From: CAKSQF01 sp051867925
GTDB lineage: Bacteria; Bacillota; Clostridia; Oscillospirales; CAG-272
Assembly: GCA_051867925.1 (NCBI GenBank)
Contig: JBJDZI010000117.1
Span: 1-31,651, forward strand
DNA: 31,651 nucleotides
Reading direction: 5' to 3'
Numbering within the stretch: the stretch's first letter is position 1; each line of letters begins with the position of its first letter. Positions 22,798-31,613 of the stretch are shown here, piece by piece. A program made the translations under genes and the position numbers. The notes beneath the pieces were generated by a model that worked only from the letters and a program-made list of their open reading frames with translations, was not told the DNA's origin and did no database searches.

Positions 22798-23673
22798 TTA
22801 TTCATTTCTGATATATTCCAGCAGAGTCTGCATATCGTCGCAGGTGATCAGATAGATGATCTCCCGATCGTCCACAGTGAGATAGATCAACTCCTCCGTT
22901 TCGCCTTCCGACAGGTGCAGCGTCAGCGTCTGACCGTCTGTGAGGGTCAGCGCGGCGACGGCGGGGGCATCCAGACCGTAGATCGGGTATTGCTCACTTC
23001 CGAAGTCCACCATCCGATCAATTTCCAGCGTGGCAAGAGCGGATTGCAGGGCGGAGAGCTCGTCAGCCGTTGCGCCGTTAGCACAAGTCCACTCGAGAGA
23101 GGAGATCGTTGACAGCGCGGGCAGTTTTTCCACCGCCAAAAGGTCTTCCGCGGTCAGATCGAAAGCGGTGACATAAGCGTAGTCCAGCAGATAAACCGCA
23201 GAGGAACCCTTGAGCATACAGTAGTAGCCTTCGTAATAGGTGTTCTCGCTTCCGAACAGATAGGTCTTTTCCGTTCCGTGGACGGTAAGGGTTACCGTCA
23301 GACAGGGCGCATCCAGCCCGTATTCGGCAGGATCGGGACAATTCTCGGTGACCGTGCGCAGAGCCAGAATCTGTTCGTAATGCTCCAGCAGAGCGGTCAT
23401 CTTGTCGGGATCTGCGGGCAGACCGGGGCGACCAAGCACCTGCCAGCCACCGTCGGCGCAGTTTACCGAGATCTCCTCCCGATCCTTGTAAACGAACGAA
23501 ATCTTCTCCACGTGTTCGACGTGATTCTGATCAAATAACACTTGTACCGCAGGGGGATCGGTCACTACCGGCACTTGCTCCTGTTCGGGTGAGAGCAGGA
23601 GCAGGGCGACCATAGCGATCAACAGAACCAAGACAAAACCCAGTACGGCGAATATGGTTTTCTTCAGCGGCAT
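22798..23673 (-). CDS. DUF4340 domain-containing membrane-anchored protein
   Basis: A 291-residue protein with one N-terminal transmembrane segment (about 5-27) and a large extracytoplasmic beta-rich region. GGWQVLGRPGLPADPDKMTALLEHYEQILALRTV and YGLDAPCLTVTL are typical of DUF4340, and a second YGLDAPAVAALTL near residue 230 shows the internal repetition of the family. DUF4340 proteins often accompany GldG-like ABC systems, as here. AAAGGAAG lies eight bases upstream. The ATG overlaps the preceding stop by one base (TGATG). Its function in the complex is not known. Confidence 0.85.
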   Translation of the reverse strand: MPLKKTIFAVLGFVLVLLIAMVALLLLSPEQEQVPVVTDPPAVQVLFDQNHVEHVEKISFVYKDREEISVNCADGGWQVLGRPGLPADPDKMTALLEHYEQILALRTVTENCPDPAEYGLDAPCLTVTLTVHGTEKTYLFGSENTYYEGYYCMLKGSSAVYLLDYAYVTAFDLTAEDLLAVEKLPALSTISSLEWTCANGATADELSALQSALATLEIDRMVDFGSEQYPIYGLDAPAVAALTLTDGQTLTLHLSEGETEELIYLTVDDREIIYLITCDDMQTLLEYIRNE

Positions 23674-25211
23674 CAGCGATACTTCCTTTTCATATAGACA
23701 CAAAGTCCGATTCCCAGCACAGTCAGAGGGATCACCGTGATCAGCACAACGCCCCAGAATCCCACTTGAAAATCGGAAAGCACCAGCACATCCTCGTTCA
23801 GTACCTTGGACTCGATGACCAGCGAGTAGTTTTTCTCGCACAGCTTCTCCAAAATGGCGAGGAAATACGTGTAGTTGCCGCCGCCAGAAGCACTGTTGAA
23901 ATCGCTGTCCAGAATCTGCGGGGAGCCAAACCAGCACAAATGACCGGCACCCTCGCCCGCCAGCGTGACCAGCGCACCCACGTCGTAACTGCCGGTAGTG
24001 TCCTCGGTATCGGCAAAGTCGGTGTCTCCGCTCTCAGAGGCGTCGGGATCGGCAACCGCCTCCTCGTCCGACAGCTTTGCATCCTCCAGTCGTGCTTTTT
24101 CGGTGGTGGTGAACAGGGAGGTGTAGGTCATGGTGTACCTGCTTTCCCCCATGGAGACAGAATGGCTGTAAGGAGCCAGCAGATTGTAAGAGGCAATGGA
24201 GAAATGATTCCTCGCCCCCTCGGTGAGGGGATAGAGGAAATAACCGCTTCCCTGAAAATGCTCCGAATCTCCTTCCAGCACCAAACGGTCGGAGGCGTTC
24301 ATTCCGAACTCGCTCATCAAAGCCAGTAGATTGGGCAGTTCCAGCGAAGCGTATGAGGTGAACAGCATCAGCTTGCCGCCCGACAGCAGATAGTCCCGAA
24401 AGCGAGTCGTTTCTTCCTTGGTGAAATCCTGTGTGGGGGCGTAGATCAGAATGCAGCTTGCATCCTGCGGAATGGAATCGTTGATCGAAGAATAATTTCC
24501 GTAATCAATATTGTCCAGCGAGAGATAATTGCAGAGCGAATCGGGGATAGCGCTCTCTCCGTGACCGACGGTGAAATAGACCTTGGGCAGAACGTCGCTG
24601 GTGACGTAGTCCAGCCCGGAAGTGATGGCATCCTCGCCGATGAACAGGGTCTGATAGGTGTAATCGCCGGTCGCAAATACATCCGAGTAGGTCTCGTAGA
24701 AGGACAGAAAATCCGAATAGGACATCTGACTTTGCAAAGTGTACGAGGTACCGTCCTCCGAGATGGCATAGATGTTGTAGAGCAGAAGATCATTGAAATC
24801 CAGCGCTTTGGATCGCTTGTCGCTGACGAGGATAATGCTGTTGTCAGACAGATTCTTGTCGGTGTAGGTGGCAGTAAAGCGGGGATAGACCGTGGGATCT
24901 ACCGACACCACCGAGATGTGGTCGGACAGCTCGTCGTAATGCTCCATCAGCCGGATCAGCGACTCGTCCTCGTTTCCGGTGACACAGATGCGGTAAAGCA
25001 CCACGTCGTCTTGCATCTCTGCCACATATTTGCGGGTGATGTCGCTGATCTCGGTGATCTTCTGGGCGGTCAGATCAAAAACGGTGATCCCCGAGGGGAG
25101 CATTTGGATCAGAAAATTCATCAGAAAGATGGCAACCAGCACCAGGGCGGTGAGAATGATCCATGAAGTGGAGGGATGCATCTGCTTGGGTTGGTTTGAT
25201 TTTTGTATCAT
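23673..25211 (-). CDS. GldG-like ABC transport auxiliary protein
   Basis: A 512-residue protein with one N-terminal membrane segment (about 17-38), a long extracytoplasmic part and a C-terminal membrane segment (about 480-503). The middle, including VYFTVGHGESAIPDSL, SCILIYAPTQDFTKEE and LLSGGKLMLF, matches the ABC_transp_aux/GldG domain. GldG is known from the Bacteroidota gliding system, but homologues are widespread in Firmicutes with unknown roles. A Ser/Asp-rich insert lies at about 380-405. A TTG start at 25223 is possible, but TTGGAG six bases ahead of the ATG at 25211 is better. Confidence 0.85.
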   Translation of the reverse strand: MIQKSNQPKQMHPSTSWIILTALVLVAIFLMNFLIQMLPSGITVFDLTAQKITEISDITRKYVAEMQDDVVLYRICVTGNEDESLIRLMEHYDELSDHISVVSVDPTVYPRFTATYTDKNLSDNSIILVSDKRSKALDFNDLLLYNIYAISEDGTSYTLQSQMSYSDFLSFYETYSDVFATGDYTYQTLFIGEDAITSGLDYVTSDVLPKVYFTVGHGESAIPDSLCNYLSLDNIDYGNYSSINDSIPQDASCILIYAPTQDFTKEETTRFRDYLLSGGKLMLFTSYASLELPNLLALMSEFGMNASDRLVLEGDSEHFQGSGYFLYPLTEGARNHFSIASYNLLAPYSHSVSMGESRYTMTYTSLFTTTEKARLEDAKLSDEEAVADPDASESGDTDFADTEDTTGSYDVGALVTLAGEGAGHLCWFGSPQILDSDFNSASGGGNYTYFLAILEKLCEKNYSLVIESKVLNEDVLVLSDFQVGFWGVVLITVIPLTVLGIGLCVYMKRKYR

Positions 25212-25241
25212 AGATAACTCCAATTCTATTGTCGGAATCGC

Positions 25242-26108
25242 TCAGTTCCAACGCCGTTTTTCCACCGCCGCCACGGTGAAATAGATGAACAGAAAACACA
25301 TGGACAAAAAGTAGAAGACGGCGGACAGATCAAACAGACCGTAGAGCGAGAAAAGCTCAAAGCGGGAGGTCAAAGAGAGCAGACCGATCACCCGTGCGGC
25401 AGATCCCTCCAAAAGAGTGGGGGAGAACAGCAGGAGTGCCAGCAGAATGCCTTCCGGCAGTGCGATGGACAGAAGTCCCCAGTTGAGACTTTTGGTGAAA
25501 TAGACGATGATAAGACCGAGGCAGATGATCAGAACGGTGAAGATGAAGAAGGAACCTGCGGCAGTGGCAGGGAGCAGGGTGACCAGCGCAGGCAGGTAGT
25601 AGATCAGCAGGAGCGCGCCCAAGGTCAGGATCGCAGACATCATCACACCCGAGGTGATCGAGGAGATGAACAGACCGATGGCGGTCATGGCGGCGGCAAC
25701 CAGAAACAGCGCGAAGGTGACCAGCACAGCCGACAGCGGACGAACAGTTCCGTAGAAGGAGAGGATCAGCGAATAAGATCCCACCAAACCGATCGGAATG
25801 GCAAGCACCGTCAGAAGCGCAAAGTATTTGCCCAGTACGAAGTCCATCGTCCGAATGGGAAGCGAAGAAAGCAAGAGATAAGTTCCGCTTTGTCGCTCCT
25901 CTGCGAGGGAACGCATGGTCAGCACGGGAATGATCATCAAAAGGGCGAACAGAATGTAGGAATAAGTGTTTTCGATGGAAGCGTCTTTGCCGTACAGATT
26001 GTTCATGGTGACGAACACTCCGGCGAACAGAAGATAGAACGCCGAGAGCGCGTAGCCTAAAAACCCCGTGTACGCGGCACGCAGTTCTTTCTTTAAAACG
26101 GAGATCAT
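25242..26108 (-). CDS. ABC-2 type permease (GldF-like)
   Basis: A 288-residue integral membrane protein with six predicted helices. The N-terminus is MISVLKKELRAAYTGFLGYALSAFYLLFAG. The MRSLAEERQSGTYLLLSSLPIRTMDFVLGKY segment is the typical coupling region of ABC-2 permeases. Its ATG overlaps the ATPase stop by four bases (ATGA), and the GldG-like gene follows after 30 nt. It is the membrane half of the transporter formed with the adjacent ATPase. The substrate is unknown. Confidence 0.9.
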   Translation of the reverse strand: MISVLKKELRAAYTGFLGYALSAFYLLFAGVFVTMNNLYGKDASIENTYSYILFALLMIIPVLTMRSLAEERQSGTYLLLSSLPIRTMDFVLGKYFALLTVLAIPIGLVGSYSLILSFYGTVRPLSAVLVTFALFLVAAAMTAIGLFISSITSGVMMSAILTLGALLLIYYLPALVTLLPATAAGSFFIFTVLIICLGLIIVYFTKSLNWGLLSIALPEGILLALLLFSPTLLEGSAARVIGLLSLTSRFELFSLYGLFDLSAVFYFLSMCFLFIYFTVAAVEKRRWN

Positions 26109-27205
26109 TGATCTTTCTCCTTTCTGCCGAGGAGCGGCTTGTAGTCGTCGTCCTCCTCATCCTTCACGGCTGGCTTGGGAGCCGAGGATTTTTTGGGGGG
26201 CGACTCTTTCGGAGGGAACGGTGCGGGTGCGGGTTTGCGCCCGACGGGAGACTTGGGATGCGGACGGGAGGCGGTGGCTTCGGGACGGGTTGCGGTGAGG
26301 AAGACCTCCTCCAGCGATGCTTCGTGAAGCGTCATAGACAGAATGGGACAGCGCAGTTCGGAGAAGGCGAAGAAGATCTGTTCACGGATGTCCGTCCCCT
26401 TCTTGCACTCCACGGTGACATCGGTCAGAGAGCCGTGGGCGTCAGCGGTGATCTTCTGCACGCCGGGCAGTTTGCGGAGTACCGTTTCACAGCGGCTCTC
26501 TGCACAGCGAACCGTGAGACGGATCGTATCGGTGTGCAGATAATCGTTCTGCAGATTGGAGAGGGTATCCATCGCCACCAATTTGCCCTCGGACAGAATG
26601 AGGATCACGTCGCAGATTTCCGCTACCTCCGAGAGGATGTGGCTGGACAGCAGGATGGTGTGCTTTCCCTTGAGTGAGCGGATGAGCCGTCTGATCTCCA
26701 CGATCTGGCGGGGATCCAGGGAGGCGGTAGGCTCGTCGAGAATCAGAATTTCGGGATCGCTCAGGATGGCCTGCGCCAGTCCCACTCTCTGCCAATATCC
26801 TTTGGAAAGATTGCGGATCAGCTTGTCAGCGACCGACAGGATGCTCACCTGTTCCATCACTCGAAGCAGTTCCTTCCGACGGCGGGAAGGGGGAACGCCT
26901 TTGGCATCTGCCACGAAGGTGAGATATTCCCGCACCGTCAAATCGGGATAGAGCGGGGGTCGTTCGGGAAGATAGCCGATGTGCCGTTTGGCGGCAACGG
27001 GATTCAGAAGCAGGTTTTCACCGCAGACGGTCACGCTCCCCTCGGTGGGGGCAAGACAGCCGGTGATCATATTCATGGTGGTGGTTTTGCCTGCACCGTT
27101 TACTCCGAGAAATCCATAGAGTTTCCCCGGTTCGATGGTGCAGTTCAGATGATCCACCGCAGTCAGATTGCCGTAACGTTTTGTCAAATTATCCAGCTTG
27201 ATCAT
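26105..27205 (-). CDS. ABC transporter ATP-binding protein (GldA/CcmA-like)
   Basis: A 366-residue protein. Walker A is GVNGAGKTT (about 37-45), the signature is LSKGYWQRVGLAQ, Walker B is ILILDEPTASLDP and the switch histidine lies in LLSSHIL. After the ATPase and its regulatory C-domain there is an unusual tail of about 60 residues, rich in Pro, Lys and then Asp/Glu. The open frame extends 59 codons upstream without a ribosome binding site. GAAAGGAAA five bases before the ATG at 27205 fixes the start. It is the first gene of a four-gene unit ending at 22798. Confidence 0.92.
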   Translation of the reverse strand: MIKLDNLTKRYGNLTAVDHLNCTIEPGKLYGFLGVNGAGKTTTMNMITGCLAPTEGSVTVCGENLLLNPVAAKRHIGYLPERPPLYPDLTVREYLTFVADAKGVPPSRRRKELLRVMEQVSILSVADKLIRNLSKGYWQRVGLAQAILSDPEILILDEPTASLDPRQIVEIRRLIRSLKGKHTILLSSHILSEVAEICDVILILSEGKLVAMDTLSNLQNDYLHTDTIRLTVRCAESRCETVLRKLPGVQKITADAHGSLTDVTVECKKGTDIREQIFFAFSELRCPILSMTLHEASLEEVFLTATRPEATASRPHPKSPVGRKPAPAPFPPKESPPKKSSAPKPAVKDEEDDDYKPLLGRKEKDQ

Positions 27206-27250
27206 AGTCGTTTCCTTTCGGATCTGCAGTTTGAAGCATTCATAACCTTT

Positions 27251-27256
27251 ATTATA
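27251..27256 (-). promoter_or_regulatory. Possible -10 element for the ABC gene cluster
   Basis: A perfect TATAAT on the minus strand, 45-50 bases upstream of the ATPase ATG. No good -35 is visible at 16-18 nt, so an activator may be needed or the element may be chance. Confidence 0.4.
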
Positions 27257-27375
27257 CTCAAACATTGTGAAGAATCTGTGACAAATCGCCTCTTTTGCAG
27301 AATTCTTTTGCATTTTTTGACGGCAGATGCAAAGACTCATCCGGTCAGTGCCCGGGCGAGAGGGGCATTTTTCAC

Positions 27376-27404
27376 TTGACAAGCCCCCGTGGCTGTGCTA
27401 TAAT
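27376..27404 (+). promoter_or_regulatory. Perfect consensus promoter with extended -10 for the EEP-fold lipoprotein gene
   Basis: TTGACA (27376-27381), 17 nt ending in TGC, TATAAT (27399-27404). The start is predicted near 27411 with a leader of about 48 nt. Just upstream, TGCCC/GGGCA and TTTTT (27349-27372) could stop incoming transcription. Confidence 0.9.
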
Positions 27405-27458
27405 ATAAATGAAAAAGAGAATCAATGCCGCACCGTTGCGGGAAAGGCAGGTACTATC

Positions 27459-29225
27459 ATGAGATCAATACTACGAAAAGCCAGTGCTTTGGCACTCTGT
27501 GCGATCCTTGTCGCGGGAGGGCTGGTGTCCTGCGGCTCCAAAGATGAGGACGCGGCGGTCACCACCGCAGACTATATGCACGACTTCGACAAATCCGGTG
27601 ATGTCAGCATTTCTACAGGCAAGACCCACACCTTCCTCAGCGAAAGCGTCACCGATACCGTCATTATCACGGGCAGTCACGTCAAGGACGGCAGTCCCGT
27701 GCTGACCGCTGCCAAGAATCTGCGCTCCCATATCACCTCCTTTACCAATATCACGCTGGAGACCGGCGGCGACTTTCTGCTGGAGGGACAAGACCCCTCG
27801 GCGGCTACCGAGATTCTGATCGGTGAGACCGACCGCGAAGAGACTGCACTGGTGGCAGAGACCCTGCGCATCAACGATTACGCCATCCAGGTCGTCAACA
27901 ACAAGTTGGTGGTGCTGGGCGGCTGTGAAGAGAAGACTGTGGAAGCGGTCAACAAATTGATCGAACTGTATTTCTCGGCGGATCGCGCCGATCTGGTGCT
28001 GGAATGCGGTTACCGATATCAGTACCGCTATGACTACAATCTCAGCGATCTGACTCTGAACGGTATTAGCGTGCTGGACTATACCATCGTCTACGGTGAC
28101 GGCTATCAGGGTGCCGCCACCTATCTGAAGACCGCGCTGGAAGATGCCATCGGCTATCCGATGACCGTGGAAAAGGTGGCATCAAGCGGTGAAAACGCCG
28201 AGCGGGAGATCCTCATTGGCGTGACGAACCGAACCACCGCGGTCACCGCCGATGCGGGCGCGTATAAAGTCGGCATGGACGGCAAGAAACTGGTCTTTGC
28301 GGGCGATGCCAATACCGTGGTGCTGGGTGTGCGCGCCTTTGTGGAGCAGTACGTGATCGGCGGCTCCGACGCCAGCGAGGTCAAGGCAGACCTCTCGCTG
28401 ACCGGTACGCCATCGTACACCGGTAAAGTCAAACTGCTTGATCTCAACGTCACCCAGTCGGGCTATGCCGAAAACGCGGTCATCAACCGCTATCCCCGCC
28501 TGTATCAGCAGATTCGGCAGCAATCCCCCGATGTACTGTGTCTGCAGGAAGTCTCCTGCACCACATGGCTGTCCTGCATTACGGAGGGCATCGGTGACAC
28601 CCCTGCGCTGACCGACGTTTACGGATTCGTAGGCACGGGCAGAAACGGCGAAGCCCCCGACAAATACGAAGCATTTCTGGAGGGCGCGTACAACGCCATC
28701 CTCTACAACAAGACCAAGTATCAACTGGATGACAGCGGCACTTTCTGGCTGTCCGAAACGCCCGAGACTGCCAGCGTAGGCTGGGACGGCAGAACCTATT
28801 CCATCTGCACATGGGCAAAACTGACCGATCTTTCCACGGGAGGGCAGTTTGTGGTGATGAATACCCAACTGGATCCTTACGGCAGATCCGCCGCAGGCTA
28901 TGGCGCATCGCTGATCTGCGATCGGGCGGCGGAGTTCGCACTCCCTGTGATCTTTGCAGGCGATTTTTCCGCCGGCAGCAGCAGTAGAGCCTATAAGAAC
29001 GTGATCGCCGAAGGCTTTGCCGATTCGCTGGACATCGCCAAGACCGTAGTCAGCAGCGGCGCTACCCAGAACGGATACGGAAGCACTAACATTACGGTGC
29101 CCACCGCTCACGTCTTCGTTTCCCGCGGACTGTGCAGTGTCAAGAGTTACGAACTGCTCACCGATCTGGTGGACGGTGCCTATATTTCCTCCCATTGGGC
29201 GATCGTCACCGAGATTCAGTATTGA
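27459..29225 (+). CDS. Lipoprotein with duplicated N-terminal domain and degenerate endonuclease/exonuclease/phosphatase fold
   Basis: A 588-residue protein. The signal peptide ends in GLVSC (lipidated Cys25). Two tandem related domains follow (about 68-172 and 206-306), each with an EILIGxTxR core. An EEP domain occupies about 324-588. Asn330 (LDLNV), Glu364 (LCLQEV) and Asp502 (AGDF) match the fold. Usual catalytic residues are changed: NTHLD reads NTQLD (Gln470), GDFN reads GDFS (Ser504), the Asp before HVFVS is Ala, and SDH reads SSH (Ser578, His579). It may bind rather than cleave. AAAGGCAGG precedes the ATG. The frame is open further upstream, but that part lies in the promoter. Confidence 0.85.
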   Translation: MRSILRKASALALCAILVAGGLVSCGSKDEDAAVTTADYMHDFDKSGDVSISTGKTHTFLSESVTDTVIITGSHVKDGSPVLTAAKNLRSHITSFTNITLETGGDFLLEGQDPSAATEILIGETDREETALVAETLRINDYAIQVVNNKLVVLGGCEEKTVEAVNKLIELYFSADRADLVLECGYRYQYRYDYNLSDLTLNGISVLDYTIVYGDGYQGAATYLKTALEDAIGYPMTVEKVASSGENAEREILIGVTNRTTAVTADAGAYKVGMDGKKLVFAGDANTVVLGVRAFVEQYVIGGSDASEVKADLSLTGTPSYTGKVKLLDLNVTQSGYAENAVINRYPRLYQQIRQQSPDVLCLQEVSCTTWLSCITEGIGDTPALTDVYGFVGTGRNGEAPDKYEAFLEGAYNAILYNKTKYQLDDSGTFWLSETPETASVGWDGRTYSICTWAKLTDLSTGGQFVVMNTQLDPYGRSAAGYGASLICDRAAEFALPVIFAGDFSAGSSSRAYKNVIAEGFADSLDIAKTVVSSGATQNGYGSTNITVPTAHVFVSRGLCSVKSYELLTDLVDGAYISSHWAIVTEIQY

Positions 29226-29902
29226 TGCATTACACGCAGATCGAACGCGCAATCTTTCTCTCCCGCCCCAATCGGTTTATCGCCTATTGCCGATCGGAGA
29301 GCGGGGAGGAGATCCGCTGTCACGTCAAAAACACAGGACGGTGCAAGGAACTTCTCATTCCCGGTTGCACCGTCCTTTTAGAAAGAGCGCAAAATTCCAA
29401 CCGCTCCACACCCTGCGATCTGGTGGCGGTGTATAAGGGCGACCGCCTCATCAATATGGATTCTCAGGCGCCCAACCGCGCGGCGGGGGAGCTCCTGCCG
29501 AGGCTCTACGAGGGATGCACCTTCTTCCGCGCCGAGTACCAATGGGGAAACTCGCGCTTTGATTTTTATCTGGAACGCCCGGGCGAGCGGCGGCTGATTG
29601 AGGTAAAAGGGGTGACGCTGGAGGAGGACGGTCACACCTATTTTCCGGATGCGCCCACCGAGCGGGGACTGCGCCATGTGGAGGAACTGATCGCCGCCCG
29701 CAGAGAGGGATTTTCGGCAACCCTTCTGTTCGTGATCCAATTGGAGGGTGCCGTCGACTGTTCGCCCAACGACCGCACCCAGCCTGCCTTTCGGGAAGCA
29801 CTCAGAAGGGCGAAGGAGGCAGGGGTGGAGATTCTTGCCTATGATTGCACAGTTACCGAACAGTCGATGGAGATTCGCACGCCCGTCCCGGTATTGATCT
29901 GA
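29225..29902 (+). CDS. sfsA: Sugar fermentation stimulation protein A homologue (SfsA)
   Basis: A 225-residue protein with the whole SfsA pattern: RPNRFIAY near the N-terminus, HVKNTGRCKELLIPG, NMDSQAPN, SRFDFYLE, IEVKGVTLEEDG and FPDAPTERGLRHVEEL. The conserved acidic and lysine residues suggest a nuclease-like fold. The E. coli protein was named for an effect on maltose metabolism, and its biochemical role is not settled. The ATG overlaps the lipoprotein stop by one base (TGATG) and has only a weak ribosome binding site, so translation is probably coupled. No T-tract terminator follows; only a short TGATCC/GGATCA hairpin lies at 29912-29927. Confidence 0.94.
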   Translation: MHYTQIERAIFLSRPNRFIAYCRSESGEEIRCHVKNTGRCKELLIPGCTVLLERAQNSNRSTPCDLVAVYKGDRLINMDSQAPNRAAGELLPRLYEGCTFFRAEYQWGNSRFDFYLERPGERRLIEVKGVTLEEDGHTYFPDAPTERGLRHVEELIAARREGFSATLLFVIQLEGAVDCSPNDRTQPAFREALRRAKEAGVEILAYDCTVTEQSMEIRTPVPVLI

Positions 29903-29977
29903 CAACCTGTTTGATCCTGCCGGATCATCCGCTCCGATCTTTATCTGCCCTCACACCCATCTGACTCCGACAGAAAA

Positions 29978-30006
29978 GACTTGCGAGGGCATTGCCCCCG
30001 CAAGTC
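29978..30006 (-). terminator. Terminator of the BspA-like membrane protein gene
   Basis: The arms GACTTGCG and CGCAAGTC with inner GGC/GCC pairing form a strong stem. On the minus strand it is followed by TTTTC, seven bases beyond the stop codon of the gene. It may also stop sfsA transcription from the other side. Confidence 0.75.
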
Positions 30007-30012
30007 AATATT

Positions 30013-31470
30013 TTATTCACTTTCATAATGAATCGTAGCCTTTACCAGCCGATCGTTGGCAGAACCGGTTTGCTTGATGTTGATATTCGCCCAGTCCTCT
30101 TCCGTACCGGCGTAATATACGGTCAGCGCAGGCAGATTCTTGGTGGCGTAGTTGCCCACCTCTTTCAAGCTCTTGGGCAGATACATTGTGGTAAGATAAG
30201 GATTGTCGCGAACCGATTCAAAATCCAACCGTTCCACGCCCTCCTCCAGCCGCAGGGAAGTGAGGGTGCCGTCTCTCAGCGCATCCTGACCTACCGCAAT
30301 GACCTTCCGACCGTTCAGTGTCGCGGGAACGGTCACATCGTCGCCGTAGAAAGGATTGTAGCCGGTGATGATCACACAGTCAGTCCCCTCTTCCGCGGCG
30401 TATGCAAAGCCCTGCGGGCGAACGCTCAGATGCCAGATGATGGGAAGCGCGATGCAGGAAGCCATCAGCAGGAGCGAGCAAAGGTGACAGCCGCGGTGCA
30501 AATGGCGCATCCGATGATTCCGACGGTCACCCCGCGCCTGCTCCTCGTCAGCCAGTCGCTGAACGATCTGCTCGTTGTAGCTTTCCAGCAGGGCGCGATA
30601 CTCGGCAGAGGCAAACTGCATTGCCTTTTGATAGAAAAATTCATTTTCGAAGGAAGCGGCGGCGGTGGGCAGGTCTTCCTCATATTCCAGTCCCAGTTTG
30701 TCCAGCAGACGGTCGATCTGCGCCATGGCGATCTCGTCGTTCTCATGGTAGAAACCTTCGTCGGTGAGGGTGTAACGGTAATCGTCCACCCGCTTGTGCA
30801 TATAGTCCAGTGTTGCTTCCAATTCACGGGTAAGCAGCGGAAGTTTGGTGTGATCGCCCGTCAGCAGGGCGTTTTCCACCTTGACGGATTTGGAACTGAG
30901 ATCGTCTTCCAGCGTCTGCAACTGCACGCTGAAAGCGGGATCCAGCCGCACCAGCAGAGCGGAAATGTCGGTCATCACGGTGTTCAGCGGAGCGTATTCG
31001 CACTTGCGGCAAAGCCGCTTCAGATAGTTTGCATAGTAAAGCAGTTTTTTTGCCGACACATCGTCTCGCTCGTCGGTAGGCGCGGGAGCGGGAGGATCAG
31101 CGGGAGCAGGGAGGAGGGCAAGCAGAGCAGTAACCACCAACAAGAACAGATAGATGCCGAGTGCCGTCCATGCCGAGAACCCGCTCAGATTGCGGATGAT
31201 CAGAAGAACGACGGAGCATCCGACCTGCAGGAGAAGGTAGAGAAACAAAAGATCGGAAAGATCAATGGGGAGAAGCCCGCAGGGATGGAGCTTTTCGCTG
31301 TCTGCGACGATATACAGATAAACGACCAAAGCGACGGCGGCAAGAACCGTAAAGAGCCAAGTGAAGGTGAAAAACAGATCGTTTTCCAGCCGCATAAAGA
31401 ACGCCAGAAAGAGGAAAAGCGGGATCAGCAGAAGACACTCGATAAAGTGGAGCAGATTGCGTTTTTTCAT
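30013..31470 (-). CDS. Membrane protein with BspA-like leucine-rich repeat C-terminus
   Basis: A 485-residue protein. Four N-terminal transmembrane segments (about 7-26, 33-54, 72-92, 101-120) lead to a Pro/Ala-rich linker and a charged helical region (about 138-328) with two CxxC-type cysteines (Cys154, Cys157). A fifth membrane segment follows (about 329-350). The last 130 residues should be extracytoplasmic and match LRR_5/BspA repeats: ITGYNPFYGDDVTVPATLNGRKVIAVG, then LTSLRLEEGV, LTTMYLPKSLKEVG and VYYAGTEEDWANI. Such repeats usually mediate surface binding. AAAGGA lies seven bases before the ATG. The function is unknown. Confidence 0.78.
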   Translation of the reverse strand: MKKRNLLHFIECLLLIPLFLFLAFFMRLENDLFFTFTWLFTVLAAVALVVYLYIVADSEKLHPCGLLPIDLSDLLFLYLLLQVGCSVVLLIIRNLSGFSAWTALGIYLFLLVVTALLALLPAPADPPAPAPTDERDDVSAKKLLYYANYLKRLCRKCEYAPLNTVMTDISALLVRLDPAFSVQLQTLEDDLSSKSVKVENALLTGDHTKLPLLTRELEATLDYMHKRVDDYRYTLTDEGFYHENDEIAMAQIDRLLDKLGLEYEEDLPTAAASFENEFFYQKAMQFASAEYRALLESYNEQIVQRLADEEQARGDRRNHRMRHLHRGCHLCSLLLMASCIALPIIWHLSVRPQGFAYAAEEGTDCVIITGYNPFYGDDVTVPATLNGRKVIAVGQDALRDGTLTSLRLEEGVERLDFESVRDNPYLTTMYLPKSLKEVGNYATKNLPALTVYYAGTEEDWANINIKQTGSANDRLVKATIHYESE

Positions 31471-31604
31471 AAAGATATCCTTTGGAAAACAATGATAATA
31501 TATTTCTATGGTAGCACAGTAAGACCGAAAAATCTACCTGTAAATGTAAATTTCTTTTGAAAACGCCAAAATGACGGCAAAAAATAAATTTCAAATAATG
31601 TATG

Positions 31605-31613
31605 TGCTAAAAT
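31605..31613 (+). promoter_or_regulatory. Possible extended -10 promoter for a gene beyond the window
   Basis: TGC followed by TAAAAT with no clear -35. AAGGAAG near 31634-31640 could be the ribosome binding site of a plus-strand gene that starts just past the window end, divergent from the BspA-like gene. Confidence 0.35.

Noticed and set aside
29912..29927. TGATCC/GGATCA hairpin as the sfsA terminator
   Set aside because: The stem is short and no T tract follows.
29992..31560. Plus-strand open frame of 522 codons
   Set aside because: Antisense to the BspA-like membrane protein and running through its terminator and leader.
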